Assembly (NCBI RefSeq): GCF_017696205.1
Contig: NZ_JAAORD010000001.1
Span: forward strand, 248,001 to 312,000
DNA: 64,000 bases
Source: Prochlorococcus marinus XMU1402
GTDB taxonomy: Bacteria; Cyanobacteriota; Cyanobacteriia; PCC-6307; Cyanobiaceae
Reading direction: 5' to 3'
Positions 38,084-47,674 of this stretch are shown piece by piece (the first letter of the stretch is position 1; each line of letters begins with the position of its first letter). A program made the position numbers and the translations under genes. The notes below the pieces were generated by a model. That model was not told where the DNA came from, ran no database searches, and saw only the letters and a list, made by a program, of their open reading frames with translations.

Positions 38084-39100
38084 ATGAAAAAAATTATTAC
38101 CAGTATTCCCAATCTTCTTTTAACAGTTCTTCTTTGTTTTGTATTAAGCAGTTGTTCATCTACAGGAGTAAAGATGAGTGATAGCAGCCCTTGGAAAACA
38201 ATTCAATTTGAGGACCAAGCTAATGCTTTAGATATTGATTTTATAGATGATAAAAATGGATTTCTAGTAGGTTCTAACAGACTTATTATGGAATCTAATG
38301 ATGGTGGAGAAACTTGGGAGAAAAGAAATTTAGACTTACCAAGTGAAGAGAACTTTCGTCTATTAGATATTGACTTCAAAGGTGAAGAGGGATGGCTAAT
38401 TGGTCAACCTTCCTTGGTTATGCATACAATTGATTCGGGAAAAAATTGGACTCGTTTATCACTAGGTAATAAATTACCCGGTCAACCGTTTTTAATAACA
38501 ACTGTCAATGTTGGGGTTGCAGAATTGGCTACCACTGCAGGAGCAATTTATGAAACATCAGATAGTGGTGAATCATGGAATGCAAAAGTTGTAGACGCGT
38601 CCGGTTCTGGAGGTGTAAGAGATTTAAGAAGAACTAATAAAGGAGATTATGTAAGCGTTAGTAGCCTGGGTAATTTCTTTTCCACTTTGGAAAATGATAG
38701 TGATGCATGGATAGCGCATCAAAGAGCAAGTAGCAAAAGGGTTCAAAGTATTGGTTTCAACCCAGAAGGAAGTTTATGGATGCTTTCCAGAGGAGCAGAA
38801 ATTAGATTTAATGAAGATACTAACGACCTAGAAAATTGGTCAAAGCCTATAATACCTATTCTTAATGGATACAATTACTTAGATTTGGGATGGGATCCAA
38901 ATGGTGATATATGGGCTGGCGGTGGTAATGGAACTTTAATAGTAAGTAAAGATCAAGGTAAAACTTGGGAAAAAGATCCTATCGCTTCTGAATTACCTAC
39001 GAATTACATTAAAATATTATTTCTTAATAAAGAGTCTTTAGATAATCAAAAAGGTTTTGTCCTTGGCGAGCGTGGTTATATCCTTAAATGGAATAGCTAA
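38084..39100 (+). CDS. ycf48: photosystem II assembly factor Ycf48 (HCF136)
   Basis: A 338-residue beta-propeller protein. The signal peptide ends in the lipobox LSSCSSTG, so it is likely a lumen-facing lipoprotein with the Cys about residue 24. Repeated BNR/Asp-box-like segments such as [32 protein letters not shown] and [10 protein letters not shown] support the propeller. Ycf48 binds precursor D1 in early photosystem II assembly. It sits 9 bases after rubredoxin and 136 bases before psbE. Confidence 0.95.
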   Translation: MKKIITSIPNLLLTVLLCFVLSSCSSTGVKMSDSSPWKTIQFEDQANALDIDFIDDKNGFLVGSNRLIMESNDGGETWEKRNLDLPSEENFRLLDIDFKGEEGWLIGQPSLVMHTIDSGKNWTRLSLGNKLPGQPFLITTVNVGVAELATTAGAIYETSDSGESWNAKVVDASGSGGVRDLRRTNKGDYVSVSSLGNFFSTLENDSDAWIAHQRASSKRVQSIGFNPEGSLWMLSRGAEIRFNEDTNDLENWSKPIIPILNGYNYLDLGWDPNGDIWAGGGNGTLIVSKDQGKTWEKDPIASELPTNYIKILFLNKESLDNQKGFVLGERGYILKWNS

Positions 39101-39236
39101 GTTTGAATAACTTTAGTAAAAAGTAAAAAAAAACTTAATTTTTGACAGATTTAGCAACTGTCTGTAACCAAGCTGTTAATTTCTTCACGAACTTATGATT
39201 TTACACTGTAAGATCATAGGGTAAACATTTGTGATT

Positions 39237-39485
39237 ATGGCCGCAGGTTCAACGGGTGAACGCCCATTCTTTGAAATAATCACCAGTATTAGGTACTGGA
39301 TTATTCATGCAGTGACATTACCAGCTATTTTTATAGCAGGCTTCTTATTTGTTTATACAGGTTTAGCCTATGATGCTTTCGGAACTCCTCGTCCAGACAG
39401 TTATTTCCAATCATCTGAATCTAAAGCGCCTGTTGTAACCCAAAGATATGAAGCTAAATCTCAACTAGATTTAAGAACAAAATAA
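39237..39485 (+). CDS. psbE: cytochrome b559 alpha subunit
   Basis: An 82-residue PsbE. The haem histidine lies in [16 protein letters not shown] near residues 19-34, in one transmembrane helix, followed by a hydrophilic lumenal tail (GTPRPDSYF). I used the ATG at 39237; a GTG six bases upstream would add only two residues. It heads psbEFLJ, with 2 bases before psbF. With PsbF it coordinates the haem of the photosystem II core. Confidence 0.97.
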
Positions 39486-39487
39486 CA

Positions 39488-39634
39488 ATGACTAATTCTC
39501 AAGCTCCAATGCAGGCTGCTGAAGTCCGCGTTTATCCTATATTTACTGTTCGTTGGCTAGCAGTTCACGCTTTAGCTATACCATCAGTATTCTTTTTGGG
39601 TTCTATTGCTGCAATGCAATTTGTAGCCCGATAA
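39488..39634 (+). CDS. psbF: cytochrome b559 beta subunit
   Basis: A 48-codon gene encoding a single-span protein with the haem histidine in [19 protein letters not shown]. The N-terminus is [19 protein letters not shown]. It lies 2 bases after psbE and 11 bases before psbL, so the order psbE-F-L-J is complete. Confidence 0.97.
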
Positions 39635-39645
39635 AATTAACTATC

Positions 39646-39765
39646 ATGCAAGTAAACGAAAATCCTAACAAAGTTCCAGTTGAACTTAATCGTACCAGCC
39701 TTTATTTAGGCTTATTATCAGTCTTTGTATTGGGAATACTATTTTCCAGTTACTTTTTCAATTAA
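39646..39765 (+). CDS. psbL: photosystem II reaction centre protein L
   Basis: A 39-residue, one-helix protein with [19 protein letters not shown] and the end FSSYFFN, the usual PsbL pattern. PsbL helps protect the quinone side of photosystem II and monomer contacts. The ATG at 39646 lies 11 bases after psbF. Confidence 0.96.
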
Positions 39766-39774
39766 ACTAAAATT

Positions 39775-39972
39775 ATGAGTAAATTAAAAGGACCTGATGG
39801 AAGAATTCCAGATAGACTTCCCGACGGTAGACCAGCAGTTGCATGGGAAAGAAGATGGACTGAAGGAACACTTCCTCTATGGCTTGTTGCTACAGCAGGT
39901 GGAATTGCAGTCATCTTCGTCTTAGGAATCTTCTTCTATGGCTCATACCAAGGAGTGGGAGCAGGAGGCTAA
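39775..39972 (+). CDS. psbJ: photosystem II reaction centre protein J
   Basis: A 65-residue protein with [20 protein letters not shown] at the N-terminus and one transmembrane helix (about 35-57) ending [10 protein letters not shown]. Marine picocyanobacteria carry this longer N-terminus, whereas many cyanobacteria have about 40 residues. It is the last gene of psbEFLJ and is convergent with mtnP. Confidence 0.95.
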   Translation: MSKLKGPDGRIPDRLPDGRPAVAWERRWTEGTLPLWLVATAGGIAVIFVLGIFFYGSYQGVGAGG

Positions 39973-40016
39973 CAAATACTTAACTTTGGCCTTATAATCA
40001 CTTAAAACTAATAACC

Positions 40017-40910
40017 CTAATAAGAATCAGTAAATATCCTCAGTTTCTCTTTTGTGGAACTTGGGATATTTCTTTTTTGCGTTATCAATCCATCTTTTAA
40101 TGAAAAATGTGATTTACTTTTTGGCCTTTCTTTCTCGATTAATTTAGCTATCTCAAAGATTATTTTATTGGCAACTTCAGTATTAGACCTAAGATTATCC
40201 AAAACCATCTCTACTGAAACTTCTTGATGTGTTTGATGCCAGCAATCATAATCAGTAACCATAGATAATGAAGAGTATGCTATTTCAGCCTCTTTAGCTA
40301 ATCTTGCTTCTGTATGGTTCGTCATTCCTATTATTGAACATCCCCAACTTCTATATAAATTAGATTCTGCTCTAGTTGAGAAAGCGGGACCTTCCATTGC
40401 TAGATAGGTACCCCCTCTATGTAATTGTCTACCTCCAGGAATATTTTTTTCTCCGACTTCACTTAATATACGGCATAAATTTGTGCAGAAGGGGTCTCCC
40501 ATGGTTACGTGTGCTACAGCCCCCTCATTAAAGAATGTTGCTGGTCTATTTTTTGTACGGTCTATAAATTGATCTGGCACCACTATATCCAGTGGCCTTA
40601 TTTGTTCTTGTAATGAGCCAACTGCTGATGGAGCTATAATCCATCTTACTCCAATTGATCTTAAAGCCCAAATATTAGCTTTGTAAGGGATTTCAGAAGG
40701 ATTTAATTTATGTGTTCTGCCATGTCTAGGAATGAATGCTATCTCTAGATTTCCAAGATTATATACTCTTATTGAATCAGAGGGTTTACCATAGGGAGTA
40801 TTGATTTCTATTTCTCTTAAGTAATCTATTTGATCCATTGAATAAAATCCACTCCCTCCAATTACTCCTAGTTTTGATTTTTCAATTGGTAATAAATGTT
40901 CTTTATTCAT
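40017..40910 (-). CDS. mtnP: S-methyl-5'-thioadenosine phosphorylase
   Basis: A 297-residue purine-nucleoside-phosphorylase-family enzyme with LGVIGGSGFYSMDQI near the start, FIPRHGRTHKLNPSEIPYKA near 74-93, and MEGPAFSTRAESNLYRSWG. The second half has GMTNHTEARLAKE, which fits MTA phosphorylase. It recovers adenine and methylthioribose phosphate from polyamine and SAM by-products. It is divergent from the SelD fusion gene, with 10 bases between starts. Confidence 0.92.
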   Translation of the reverse strand: MNKEHLLPIEKSKLGVIGGSGFYSMDQIDYLREIEINTPYGKPSDSIRVYNLGNLEIAFIPRHGRTHKLNPSEIPYKANIWALRSIGVRWIIAPSAVGSLQEQIRPLDIVVPDQFIDRTKNRPATFFNEGAVAHVTMGDPFCTNLCRILSEVGEKNIPGGRQLHRGGTYLAMEGPAFSTRAESNLYRSWGCSIIGMTNHTEARLAKEAEIAYSSLSMVTDYDCWHQTHQEVSVEMVLDNLRSNTEVANKIIFEIAKLIEKERPKSKSHFSLKDGLITQKRNIPSSTKEKLRIFTDSY

Positions 40911-40920
40911 TGTGATGTAA

Positions 40921-43092
40921 ATGACTTTTAATCATCTAGTACTAATTGGAGGAGGACACACAAATGTTCTTTTAATGAGGAAATGGTTAATGTGTCCTAA
41001 ATTAATGCCAGAAATTCCTGTTTCAATTATATCTAGAGATTCTCATTTGGTTTATTCGGCGATGTTTCCATCGGTCATTTCAAAATCAATTCATTTAGAA
41101 GAGAGTTTAATTGATATAAAAACTTTAGCAAAAAATGTAAAAGTATCTTTTATAGAAGAAGAAGTAAAGGATATTGATTTCAATTTAAAGAAAATTGTTT
41201 TAAGTAATAGACCTTCAGTTAATTATTCGAAGTTGGTTCTTAATTATGGAAGTCAAACAATAATTCCAAAAGAATTTGAGCCCCTAGTTAAAAATCGAAA
41301 TGCTTTTTCAATTAAACCTTTTTTAAAGGCTTATGACATAATACAGAAAGAGGACATTTTTGATTCATTTAATGAACTTCCATTTGTAATCGTTGGGAGT
41401 GGCCTTGCTGCAATAGAAGTATCATATGCTTTGAGAAAAAGATGGAAATATAGATCTTTAAAACTATTATGTGATTCAAGAAAAATTAATTATAAAATTC
41501 TAAAAAGTTTGCGTAATTTTAATATTGATTTAGTTGAAAAACTTAATTTCGATTATGGCAAAATTCTTTTATCTACAGGAAATACATCTCCTTTATGGGC
41601 ACAAAAAAAATTATTAGATTCGGATTCTCATGGCAGAATAATTACAAATCGGAACTTGCAGTTGAAAAGTATATCTGGAATCTTTGCTGTGGGTGATTGC
41701 GCAGTTATAGAATCAGCAAAAAGACCAGCATCGGGAGTTTTTGCAGTAAAAGTTGTAAATACATTAGTCCAAAATTTAAAAAAGGATATGGAAGGGGGAT
41801 CATTAAAAAAGTGGTTTCCCCAAAAGATCGGAATGCAAATAGTTAATGTATTTCCAAGTCATAATCCAAAGGCTTTTGCTATTTATCGCAATTTTGTTTT
41901 TGGCCCTTCTTTTCTTTTCTGGATTTTAAAACATAAAATTGATCTGAAATTTATTAACAAGTTCAGATCAAAAAGGCTTATTATGAATAGTAGTGGAAAA
42001 AATATTACATTAAATGATTGTAGAGGATGTGCAGCTAAAATTCCTCAGTTTGTACTGAATAAATCCTTAATAAATTCTAATTTAGATTCTTTTGCTGCAT
42101 CCCCTGAAGACTCAGTTGAGATTTATCAAAATGGTCAAGAAATTATTCTGCAAAGTGTAGATGGATTTCCTTCTTTGGTAAGTGATCCTTGGCTCAATGC
42201 AAAAATTACTACTTTGCATGCTTGCTCAGATTTGTGGGCATGCGGGGCAAAACTGTCATCTGCGCAGGCTTTGATATCATTACCAAATGTTGAAAGAGAA
42301 TTTCAGAGTTACCTCTTTTCTCAATCTCTTCAAGGGATTAAATCAACAGTTGAGGATCATGGAGGTGAATTACTTGGAGGCCATACTTTCGAGGCAAGAA
42401 GTTTGGCAACTAAACCTTTTTCATTAGGAATAGATATTTCTTTAACTGTTCAGGGGATCCTGAAAAATGGAGCAAAACCATGGCTTAAATCTGGAATGAA
42501 TGATGGAGATATTCTTATGATGTCTAGACCTCTCGGAGTTGGGATATACTTTGCCGGTCAAATGCAAAATATTAATATGTTCGGTAGTTCTTCTCAAATC
42601 ATTAATAATTTAGTTAAGAGTCAGCAATATTTGATTGATGAAATTTATTTTTTTCAAAATCAATTTAGAGAATCCTTAGTCAATGCTGCTACTGACATCA
42701 CTGGATATGGATTTATTGGACATCTTAAAGAGATGGTTGAATCCTCTAATTTATATAGGGAAAGAAATAATCTTGAGCCCGTAAAAGTTTTATTAGATTT
42801 ATTAGCATTTAAAGCTTATCCAGGGGTATTTGATTTAATAAGAAAAAATATTAAAAGTACTTTCTTTGAATCTAATAAAGAAATTTTTGACAAAATTTAT
42901 AAAGGAAATCAACAAAAAAGAATAATTAATTTTATAAACGAAAATTCATTAGATAAAGAGACTTTGAACGAGAGAATATCATTATTATTAGATCCCCAAA
43001 CATGTGGCCCTTTATTGATTAGTTGCAGTCGTAAATATGAAAATATTCTTAAAGATAAATGGTATAAGGTTGGAGAAGTTGTGAAAATGTAA
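40921..43092 (+). CDS. selD: fusion of NADH dehydrogenase-like flavoprotein and selenide, water dikinase
   Basis: A 723-residue two-part protein. Residues about 1-345 form a FAD/NAD(P)-binding pyridine nucleotide-disulphide oxidoreductase-like domain (LVLIGGGHTNVLLMRKWL at the start, GIFAVGDCAVI near 255-265). The C-terminal 360 residues are a SelD domain with the catalytic Cys about residue 370 and Lys about 373 in DCRGCAAKIP, TDITGYGFIGHLKEM and LLLDPQTCGPLLI. SelD makes selenophosphate from selenide and ATP. The reductase domain could supply reduced selenide; that is an inference. The window contains no selenocysteine machinery. Confidence 0.92.
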   Translation: MTFNHLVLIGGGHTNVLLMRKWLMCPKLMPEIPVSIISRDSHLVYSAMFPSVISKSIHLEESLIDIKTLAKNVKVSFIEEEVKDIDFNLKKIVLSNRPSVNYSKLVLNYGSQTIIPKEFEPLVKNRNAFSIKPFLKAYDIIQKEDIFDSFNELPFVIVGSGLAAIEVSYALRKRWKYRSLKLLCDSRKINYKILKSLRNFNIDLVEKLNFDYGKILLSTGNTSPLWAQKKLLDSDSHGRIITNRNLQLKSISGIFAVGDCAVIESAKRPASGVFAVKVVNTLVQNLKKDMEGGSLKKWFPQKIGMQIVNVFPSHNPKAFAIYRNFVFGPSFLFWILKHKIDLKFINKFRSKRLIMNSSGKNITLNDCRGCAAKIPQFVLNKSLINSNLDSFAASPEDSVEIYQNGQEIILQSVDGFPSLVSDPWLNAKITTLHACSDLWACGAKLSSAQALISLPNVEREFQSYLFSQSLQGIKSTVEDHGGELLGGHTFEARSLATKPFSLGIDISLTVQGILKNGAKPWLKSGMNDGDILMMSRPLGVGIYFAGQMQNINMFGSSSQIINNLVKSQQYLIDEIYFFQNQFRESLVNAATDITGYGFIGHLKEMVESSNLYRERNNLEPVKVLLDLLAFKAYPGVFDLIRKNIKSTFFESNKEIFDKIYKGNQQKRIINFINENSLDKETLNERISLLLDPQTCGPLLISCSRKYENILKDKWYKVGEVVKM

Positions 43093-44340
43093 TCAATTTC
43101 TCTTCAAGTTGTCAATTTCCAAATATCTTAATCTTTTGATTTCCTTTCCCATTTCCTTCCCTTGCTCCCACCCTTCTTTTTTTAATGTTTCTCCATCTTT
43201 TTTTGATTTTATGAATTTGTAAATAAATAACCACTTAAACAAGTTACGCCAGTATGGAACCCCATCACAAATTAATAATTTAATTGTCTCGTCATTAAGG
43301 TTTCTGCTTTCAATAAATTCTGTCCAACTTGATGGAGAAAAATGCATCAATTTTTCTTGGTTGGTTTTTAATATCTTTTTTATGTTTAAATAATCTTCTA
43401 ATATTTTTTTTTCACCATGATTTATCAAAAATCTTTGGCATCCTTTCTCTAAATCTTCTGCATCTTTTAATAAGTAAAGTATGTAATTCCCATTCAACTT
43501 CTTGATCCAGCTTAGTCCTCTTAAAAACCTTTTATCGACTTTAATATTTTTATTTAAGATTGAGATAATTTTCCATTTATTAATTATCAAAATTACATTA
43601 TTCAAATTATCGTGTTTGCATATTTCAGCTAGTTCCATCCTTGTTCGTATACTGAGTGCAGGAGGGTAAATTATTTTCTGATGAGTTTCTGAACTTTTCC
43701 ATGGCCATTGTCTAACTGTTTCTTGAGATTGTTTGAGTGAATTTTTTGAAATATTGAAATCTAACCTTGAAGCATATTTTGCACATCTAATTAATCTACT
43801 TGGATCATCTGAAATACTATTACTATGAAGTAAGTTCAATTTTTTACTTTTTATATCAGAAATTCCTCCATAAAGATCATAGATTTTCCTCGTCGAGACC
43901 TCGAAGGCTATTGAATTTATAGTAAAATCTCTCCTCTTAAGATCCTCCTCAATAGTACTTTTAGTTACTTTGGGATTTAACCCTGGAGCAGGGTAAATTT
44001 CTTTTCTTGCAGAAGCAATATCAATTTTATAGTCATTAATATTTATTTCTACAGTGTTGTATAAATTAAATTCCTTTATTAAACATAAATCTACATTTAC
44101 TATATTTTTTTTTATAAATTTTGCCAAAGCAATGGAGGAGCCCTCAATAACAAGATCAATATCTACAGGCTTAGAAAAAGGTTTTTTATGGAATTTACTA
44201 ATTAATAAATCTCTTAAATAACCGCCAACAAAAGCTACTTTAGTATTTTTATTGGATTCTATGTATTTAGTAATTAGGTTATATAGATTAAATGGAGTTT
44301 TGATTAATTCCCTTTGGATGTAATCAGATATATCGTTCAT
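43093..44340 (-). CDS. cca: CCA tRNA nucleotidyltransferase (poly A polymerase family)
   Basis: A 415-residue class II nucleotidyltransferase. The nucleotide site is VAFVGGYLRDLLIS followed by VDIDLVIEGSS with the metal-binding aspartates, and RRDFTINSIAFEVS follows. DDPSRLIRCAKYASRLDF is typical of the RNA-binding neck. It adds or repairs the 3' CCA of tRNA. None of the four tRNA genes in the window encodes CCA, which fits this need. It is convergent with the SelD fusion gene, with adjacent stops, and lies 5 bases from the helicase gene upstream. Confidence 0.9.
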   Translation of the reverse strand: MNDISDYIQRELIKTPFNLYNLITKYIESNKNTKVAFVGGYLRDLLISKFHKKPFSKPVDIDLVIEGSSIALAKFIKKNIVNVDLCLIKEFNLYNTVEININDYKIDIASARKEIYPAPGLNPKVTKSTIEEDLKRRDFTINSIAFEVSTRKIYDLYGGISDIKSKKLNLLHSNSISDDPSRLIRCAKYASRLDFNISKNSLKQSQETVRQWPWKSSETHQKIIYPPALSIRTRMELAEICKHDNLNNVILIINKWKIISILNKNIKVDKRFLRGLSWIKKLNGNYILYLLKDAEDLEKGCQRFLINHGEKKILEDYLNIKKILKTNQEKLMHFSPSSWTEFIESRNLNDETIKLLICDGVPYWRNLFKWLFIYKFIKSKKDGETLKKEGWEQGKEMGKEIKRLRYLEIDNLKRN

Positions 44341-44345
44341 GAGTT

Positions 44346-46754
44346 TTAACTTACATAACGAATTGGCGCTAATCTGGGATCTAGAATTTTACTTCCTTTA
44401 TCACCAAATTTTACTGCTAAAGATATTTTTTCCCCACTCCCAAATATATGTATGATTTCGCCTTTCCCAAATTTTGAGTGAATTAGCTTATCTCCAACAA
44501 TCCAGCTTTTCCCTTTACTAGGCCCTGAATATAATTTCCTTACTGCATTTATTGGTTTGTTAACAAATTCATTTGGATTGTTTCGATCAACTCTTGTTAA
44601 ACGATCAAGATGCCAATCTCTTCTAATTGAAGCACCACCAGTTTGTGGTAATTCGCCATCCATTAAATCTTCAGGTATTTCTGAGAGAAATATTGAAGGA
44701 ATTGTTGCTTCACGCATTCCACCCCATAATCTTCTTTCTCTGGCATGACTTAAGAAAACTCTTTCTTTAGCTCTTGTAATTCCTACGTAACATAATCTTC
44801 TTTCCTCTTCAAGAAGTGAGGGAGTATCTATTGATCTATGGCTAGGGAAGAGACCTTGTTCTAGCCCAGTAATAAAAACATTTTGAAATTCTAAACCTTT
44901 ACTATTGTGCAGAGTCATAAGAGTTACAGAGTTGGGATTATTTTTCTGCGTATCATTATCAGTTGTTAAGGCTGCTGTAGAAAGAAATCCCTCTACATCC
45001 CCACTTTCTGTCTCTTCTTCATATTGAGTGGCGGCATTAATTAGTTCTTGTAAGTTATTTCTTCTATCTTCAGATTCTTCAGTCCCACTTGATAGCAAGT
45101 CACTTAAATAACCACTTTTTTCTAATATTAATTGTAGTAGTTGAGCAGGGCCTGAATTTTCTAGGTAACACAGTAGATCATTCATAACTTTAGTAAATTT
45201 ATTAATTCCTTTTGATGATCGACCTATTGTTTCTTCAAGACTTTGCTTATCATTAAGAACCTCCCATAATGGAATATTTAACCTGTTAGATAGTTCATTA
45301 AGTTTTTGAATAGTAGTCTTACCAATCCCTCTTCTAGGAACATTTATGATACGTAAAAGACTAACGTTATCTGAAGAATTAACTAGAACTTTCAGATATG
45401 CTATTGCATCTTTAATTTCCCTTCTATCATAAAAACGCAATCCTCCGAAAATTGTATAAGGAATGCGCCACCTTACAAGAGATTCTTCTAATACTCTTGA
45501 CTGAGCTCTAGTTCGATATAAAATTGCAAAATTTTTCCAAATTGGTTTCTGATTATTATTGTTTAGCAATTTAATTTTATTGGTAATTGCTTCTGCCTCG
45601 GAAATTTCATCATCACAGCTGAGTAACTTCAAAAGCTCCCCCTTTTCTTTAGTAGCCTTTAAAACTTTGTCAATTCTTTCAGAGTTGTTTTCAATTAGTG
45701 AGTTTGCAGCATCAAGGATATTAGATGATGACCTATAATTTTCTTCTAATTTAATTAGAGATGATTTAGTATTGTCATAAAGTGAATTTTTAAAATCCTC
45801 TTGAAAACCAATTAGAATCCTAAAGTCAGCTGCTCTGAAACTATAAATGCTTTGATCAGCATCTCCTACTACAAAAATTGACCTATCTTCCCAACTAAAG
45901 AATTTTTTTGGTTCAGTATTTCCAGCAGTTATTAATTTTATAAGTTCATATTGTGTTCTATTTGTATCTTGATATTCGTCAACTAAAATATGTTTGAATC
46001 TTTTGTGCCAGTAATCTCTGACTATGTCATTTTGCCTCAATAAGAAAACAGGCAAAAGTAGAAGATCATCAAAGTCTAAAGAATTATTTTTTGAAAGAGA
46101 AATCCTATATCTCTTATAGGCTTCTGCAACTGTTTTATCAAAATTATTATCTGCTTTTGCTAAAAGATCATTCGAATTTAAGCATTGATTTTTAGCATTA
46201 CTTATTAATCTTTTAATCTTTTTAGGATCATATCTTTTAGGGTCAAGATTCATATCTTGACTGATAATTTCTTTTACTAATGTTTGAGAATCTGTTTCGT
46301 CGTAAATTGAAAATTGTCTTGTCCATTTTAGGCCTTCTGGATCAGTATATTTTTCAATATCGTATCTCAGAAGTCTTGAAAATAAAGAATGGAAAGTACC
46401 GATCCAAAGGTCTTGAAGCCTCTCTTGGTGAACGTTTGTTCTTAATTGATTTTGATCAATTTCTTTGAGAGTTGTCCAAGGCTGACCAAATTGATTAAAA
46501 GCTAATTCTTGGGCTAGAAGAACCTCTAATCTTGCTTTCATTTCTTTAGCAGCTTTGTTAGTAAAAGTTACTGCGAGAATGTTATAGGGATCTATAGAGT
46601 TATTTTCAATAAGATTTGCAATTCTGTGCGTAAGAGCCTTAGTTTTTCCGCTTCCTGCGCCTGCTACAACTAATAGTGGCCCATAGACATGTTTTACAGC
46701 TTGAAGTTGCTCATTGTTTAAGGACTTAAAAAGGAAATTGTTGGTTTGAGACAC
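44346..46754 (-). CDS. pcrA: UvrD/PcrA-type DNA helicase
   Basis: An 802-residue superfamily 1 helicase with Walker A VVAGAGSGKTKALTHR (about 31-46), motif Ia NILAVTFTNKAAKEM, Walker B ILVDEYQDTNRTQYEL, motif III VGDADQSIYSFRAA, LEENYRSS, and LMTLHNSKGLEFQNVF and YVGITRAKE in the second half. It acts in nucleotide excision and mismatch repair and removes proteins from DNA. UvrD, PcrA and Rep are similar; PcrA/UvrD is favoured by length. Its C-terminus carries a PcrA/UvrD Tudor-like region. Confidence 0.94.
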   Translation of the reverse strand: MSQTNNFLFKSLNNEQLQAVKHVYGPLLVVAGAGSGKTKALTHRIANLIENNSIDPYNILAVTFTNKAAKEMKARLEVLLAQELAFNQFGQPWTTLKEIDQNQLRTNVHQERLQDLWIGTFHSLFSRLLRYDIEKYTDPEGLKWTRQFSIYDETDSQTLVKEIISQDMNLDPKRYDPKKIKRLISNAKNQCLNSNDLLAKADNNFDKTVAEAYKRYRISLSKNNSLDFDDLLLLPVFLLRQNDIVRDYWHKRFKHILVDEYQDTNRTQYELIKLITAGNTEPKKFFSWEDRSIFVVGDADQSIYSFRAADFRILIGFQEDFKNSLYDNTKSSLIKLEENYRSSSNILDAANSLIENNSERIDKVLKATKEKGELLKLLSCDDEISEAEAITNKIKLLNNNNQKPIWKNFAILYRTRAQSRVLEESLVRWRIPYTIFGGLRFYDRREIKDAIAYLKVLVNSSDNVSLLRIINVPRRGIGKTTIQKLNELSNRLNIPLWEVLNDKQSLEETIGRSSKGINKFTKVMNDLLCYLENSGPAQLLQLILEKSGYLSDLLSSGTEESEDRRNNLQELINAATQYEEETESGDVEGFLSTAALTTDNDTQKNNPNSVTLMTLHNSKGLEFQNVFITGLEQGLFPSHRSIDTPSLLEEERRLCYVGITRAKERVFLSHARERRLWGGMREATIPSIFLSEIPEDLMDGELPQTGGASIRRDWHLDRLTRVDRNNPNEFVNKPINAVRKLYSGPSKGKSWIVGDKLIHSKFGKGEIIHIFGSGEKISLAVKFGDKGSKILDPRLAPIRYVS

Positions 46755-46776
46755 TTTTGGAAGGGTTTTTCAAAAA

Positions 46777-46983
46777 TCAGACTTTATTACGAGTTTCAGA
46801 TTCCATTTCTAGGTCTTCTAACGCTTTTTTTAAGTTTATAAGTTCGTTATTGTTATTAATTATTTCTTCAAATTTATTTTGAGGCATCCTTAATTTCGTA
46901 CTTCTGTCAAGAATTTCTTTTTCCAATCTCTTTTTATATGAGAAAATAAGTTTCTTTGATAATTTTAAATCTTGTTGATCCAA
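46777..46983 (-). CDS. small helical protein, unknown function
   Basis: A 68-residue protein rich in Lys, Glu and Leu, probably a helical hairpin or coiled coil, with no hydrophobic span. It starts MDQQDLKLSKKLIFSYKKRL and ends EDLEMESETRNKV. It lies upstream of the helicase gene on the same strand with a 22-base gap, so it may be co-transcribed. I do not recognise a family, and a chance ORF is possible, although the reading frame and position look gene-like. Confidence 0.55.
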   Translation of the reverse strand: MDQQDLKLSKKLIFSYKKRLEKEILDRSTKLRMPQNKFEEIINNNNELINLKKALEDLEMESETRNKV

Positions 46984-47161
46984 AACTTTACTAAATCGTA
47001 TTTTTATATTAGCGGAAAAAAGTTTTTTATTTGAATTATTTTAACTATCACTTTGGAATGAAGTTATTAATTAAGAAGCGTTGCGTTAATTTTGAAATTG
47101 TATTGTTTTTACTAGCTTTGTACTATTCTAAGATTCGAACTTTAATTTTTTAAATTTAATA

Positions 47162-47674
47162 ATGTCAGTTTTAAAGAATAACCAACTATTTTCCGCTGAT
47201 AAGAAATTAAATGATTTAAGCAATATAAAAGAATTTATTAATAGTGCAAACTCAAGACTAGATGCAATAAGCTCAATTACCAATAATTCACATGCAATTG
47301 CAGCAGACGCTGTAACAGCAATGATTTGCGAAAATCAAGATTCAGTTAATTCAAAAATATCTTTAAACACAACTAATAAGATGTCCGTTTGTTTAAGAGA
47401 TGGAGAAATAATCCTAAGGATTGTTGCTTATCTTTTAATTTCTAATGACGAATCCGTTTTAGAAAAAAATTGTTTGAAGGATCTTAAAAATACTTATCTT
47501 GCCCTTGGGGTACCTTTAAGAAATGCAAGAAGGGTTTTTGAATTAATGCGAGATGCAACCATCTCTGATCTAAATTCTACAGTTAATAATATGCAGGGAA
47601 ACAAAGGCTTCCTTCCTGATTTAATTTCTGAAACAGAGTTTCAATTTGAAAGGATAATTAATCTTTTAAACTAG
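47162..47674 (+). CDS. cpeB: phycoerythrin beta chain, degenerate high-light type
   Basis: A 170-residue CpeB homologue. The bilin site region [17 protein letters not shown] keeps the Cys equivalent to Cys82 (here Cys77). The doubly linked site has kept one Cys (Cys56 in AMICENQ) but the other is Ala (Ala45). The Cys165 site is lost, and the Asn72 position is Ser67. Only one normal bilin site remains, so one phycoerythrobilin is expected. No cpeA follows. Its 3' end overlaps the convergent cpeS by 17 bases. This residual form is known in high-light Prochlorococcus, where it is thought to be a photoreceptor or minor pigment, not an antenna. Confidence 0.95.
   Translation: MSVLKNNQLFSADKKLNDLSNIKEFINSANSRLDAISSITNNSHAIAADAVTAMICENQDSVNSKISLNTTNKMSVCLRDGEIILRIVAYLLISNDESVLEKNCLKDLKNTYLALGVPLRNARRVFELMRDATISDLNSTVNNMQGNKGFLPDLISETEFQFERIINLLN

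Noticed and set aside
39231..39236. Upstream GTG start for psbE
   Set aside because: It adds only two residues and the ATG at 39237 gives the conserved PsbE N-terminus.
47100..47112. GTA-N7-TAC upstream of cpeB, resembling an NtcA site
   Set aside because: The spacer is 7 bases, not 8, and no -10 box lies at the correct distance, so I do not call NtcA control of cpeB.
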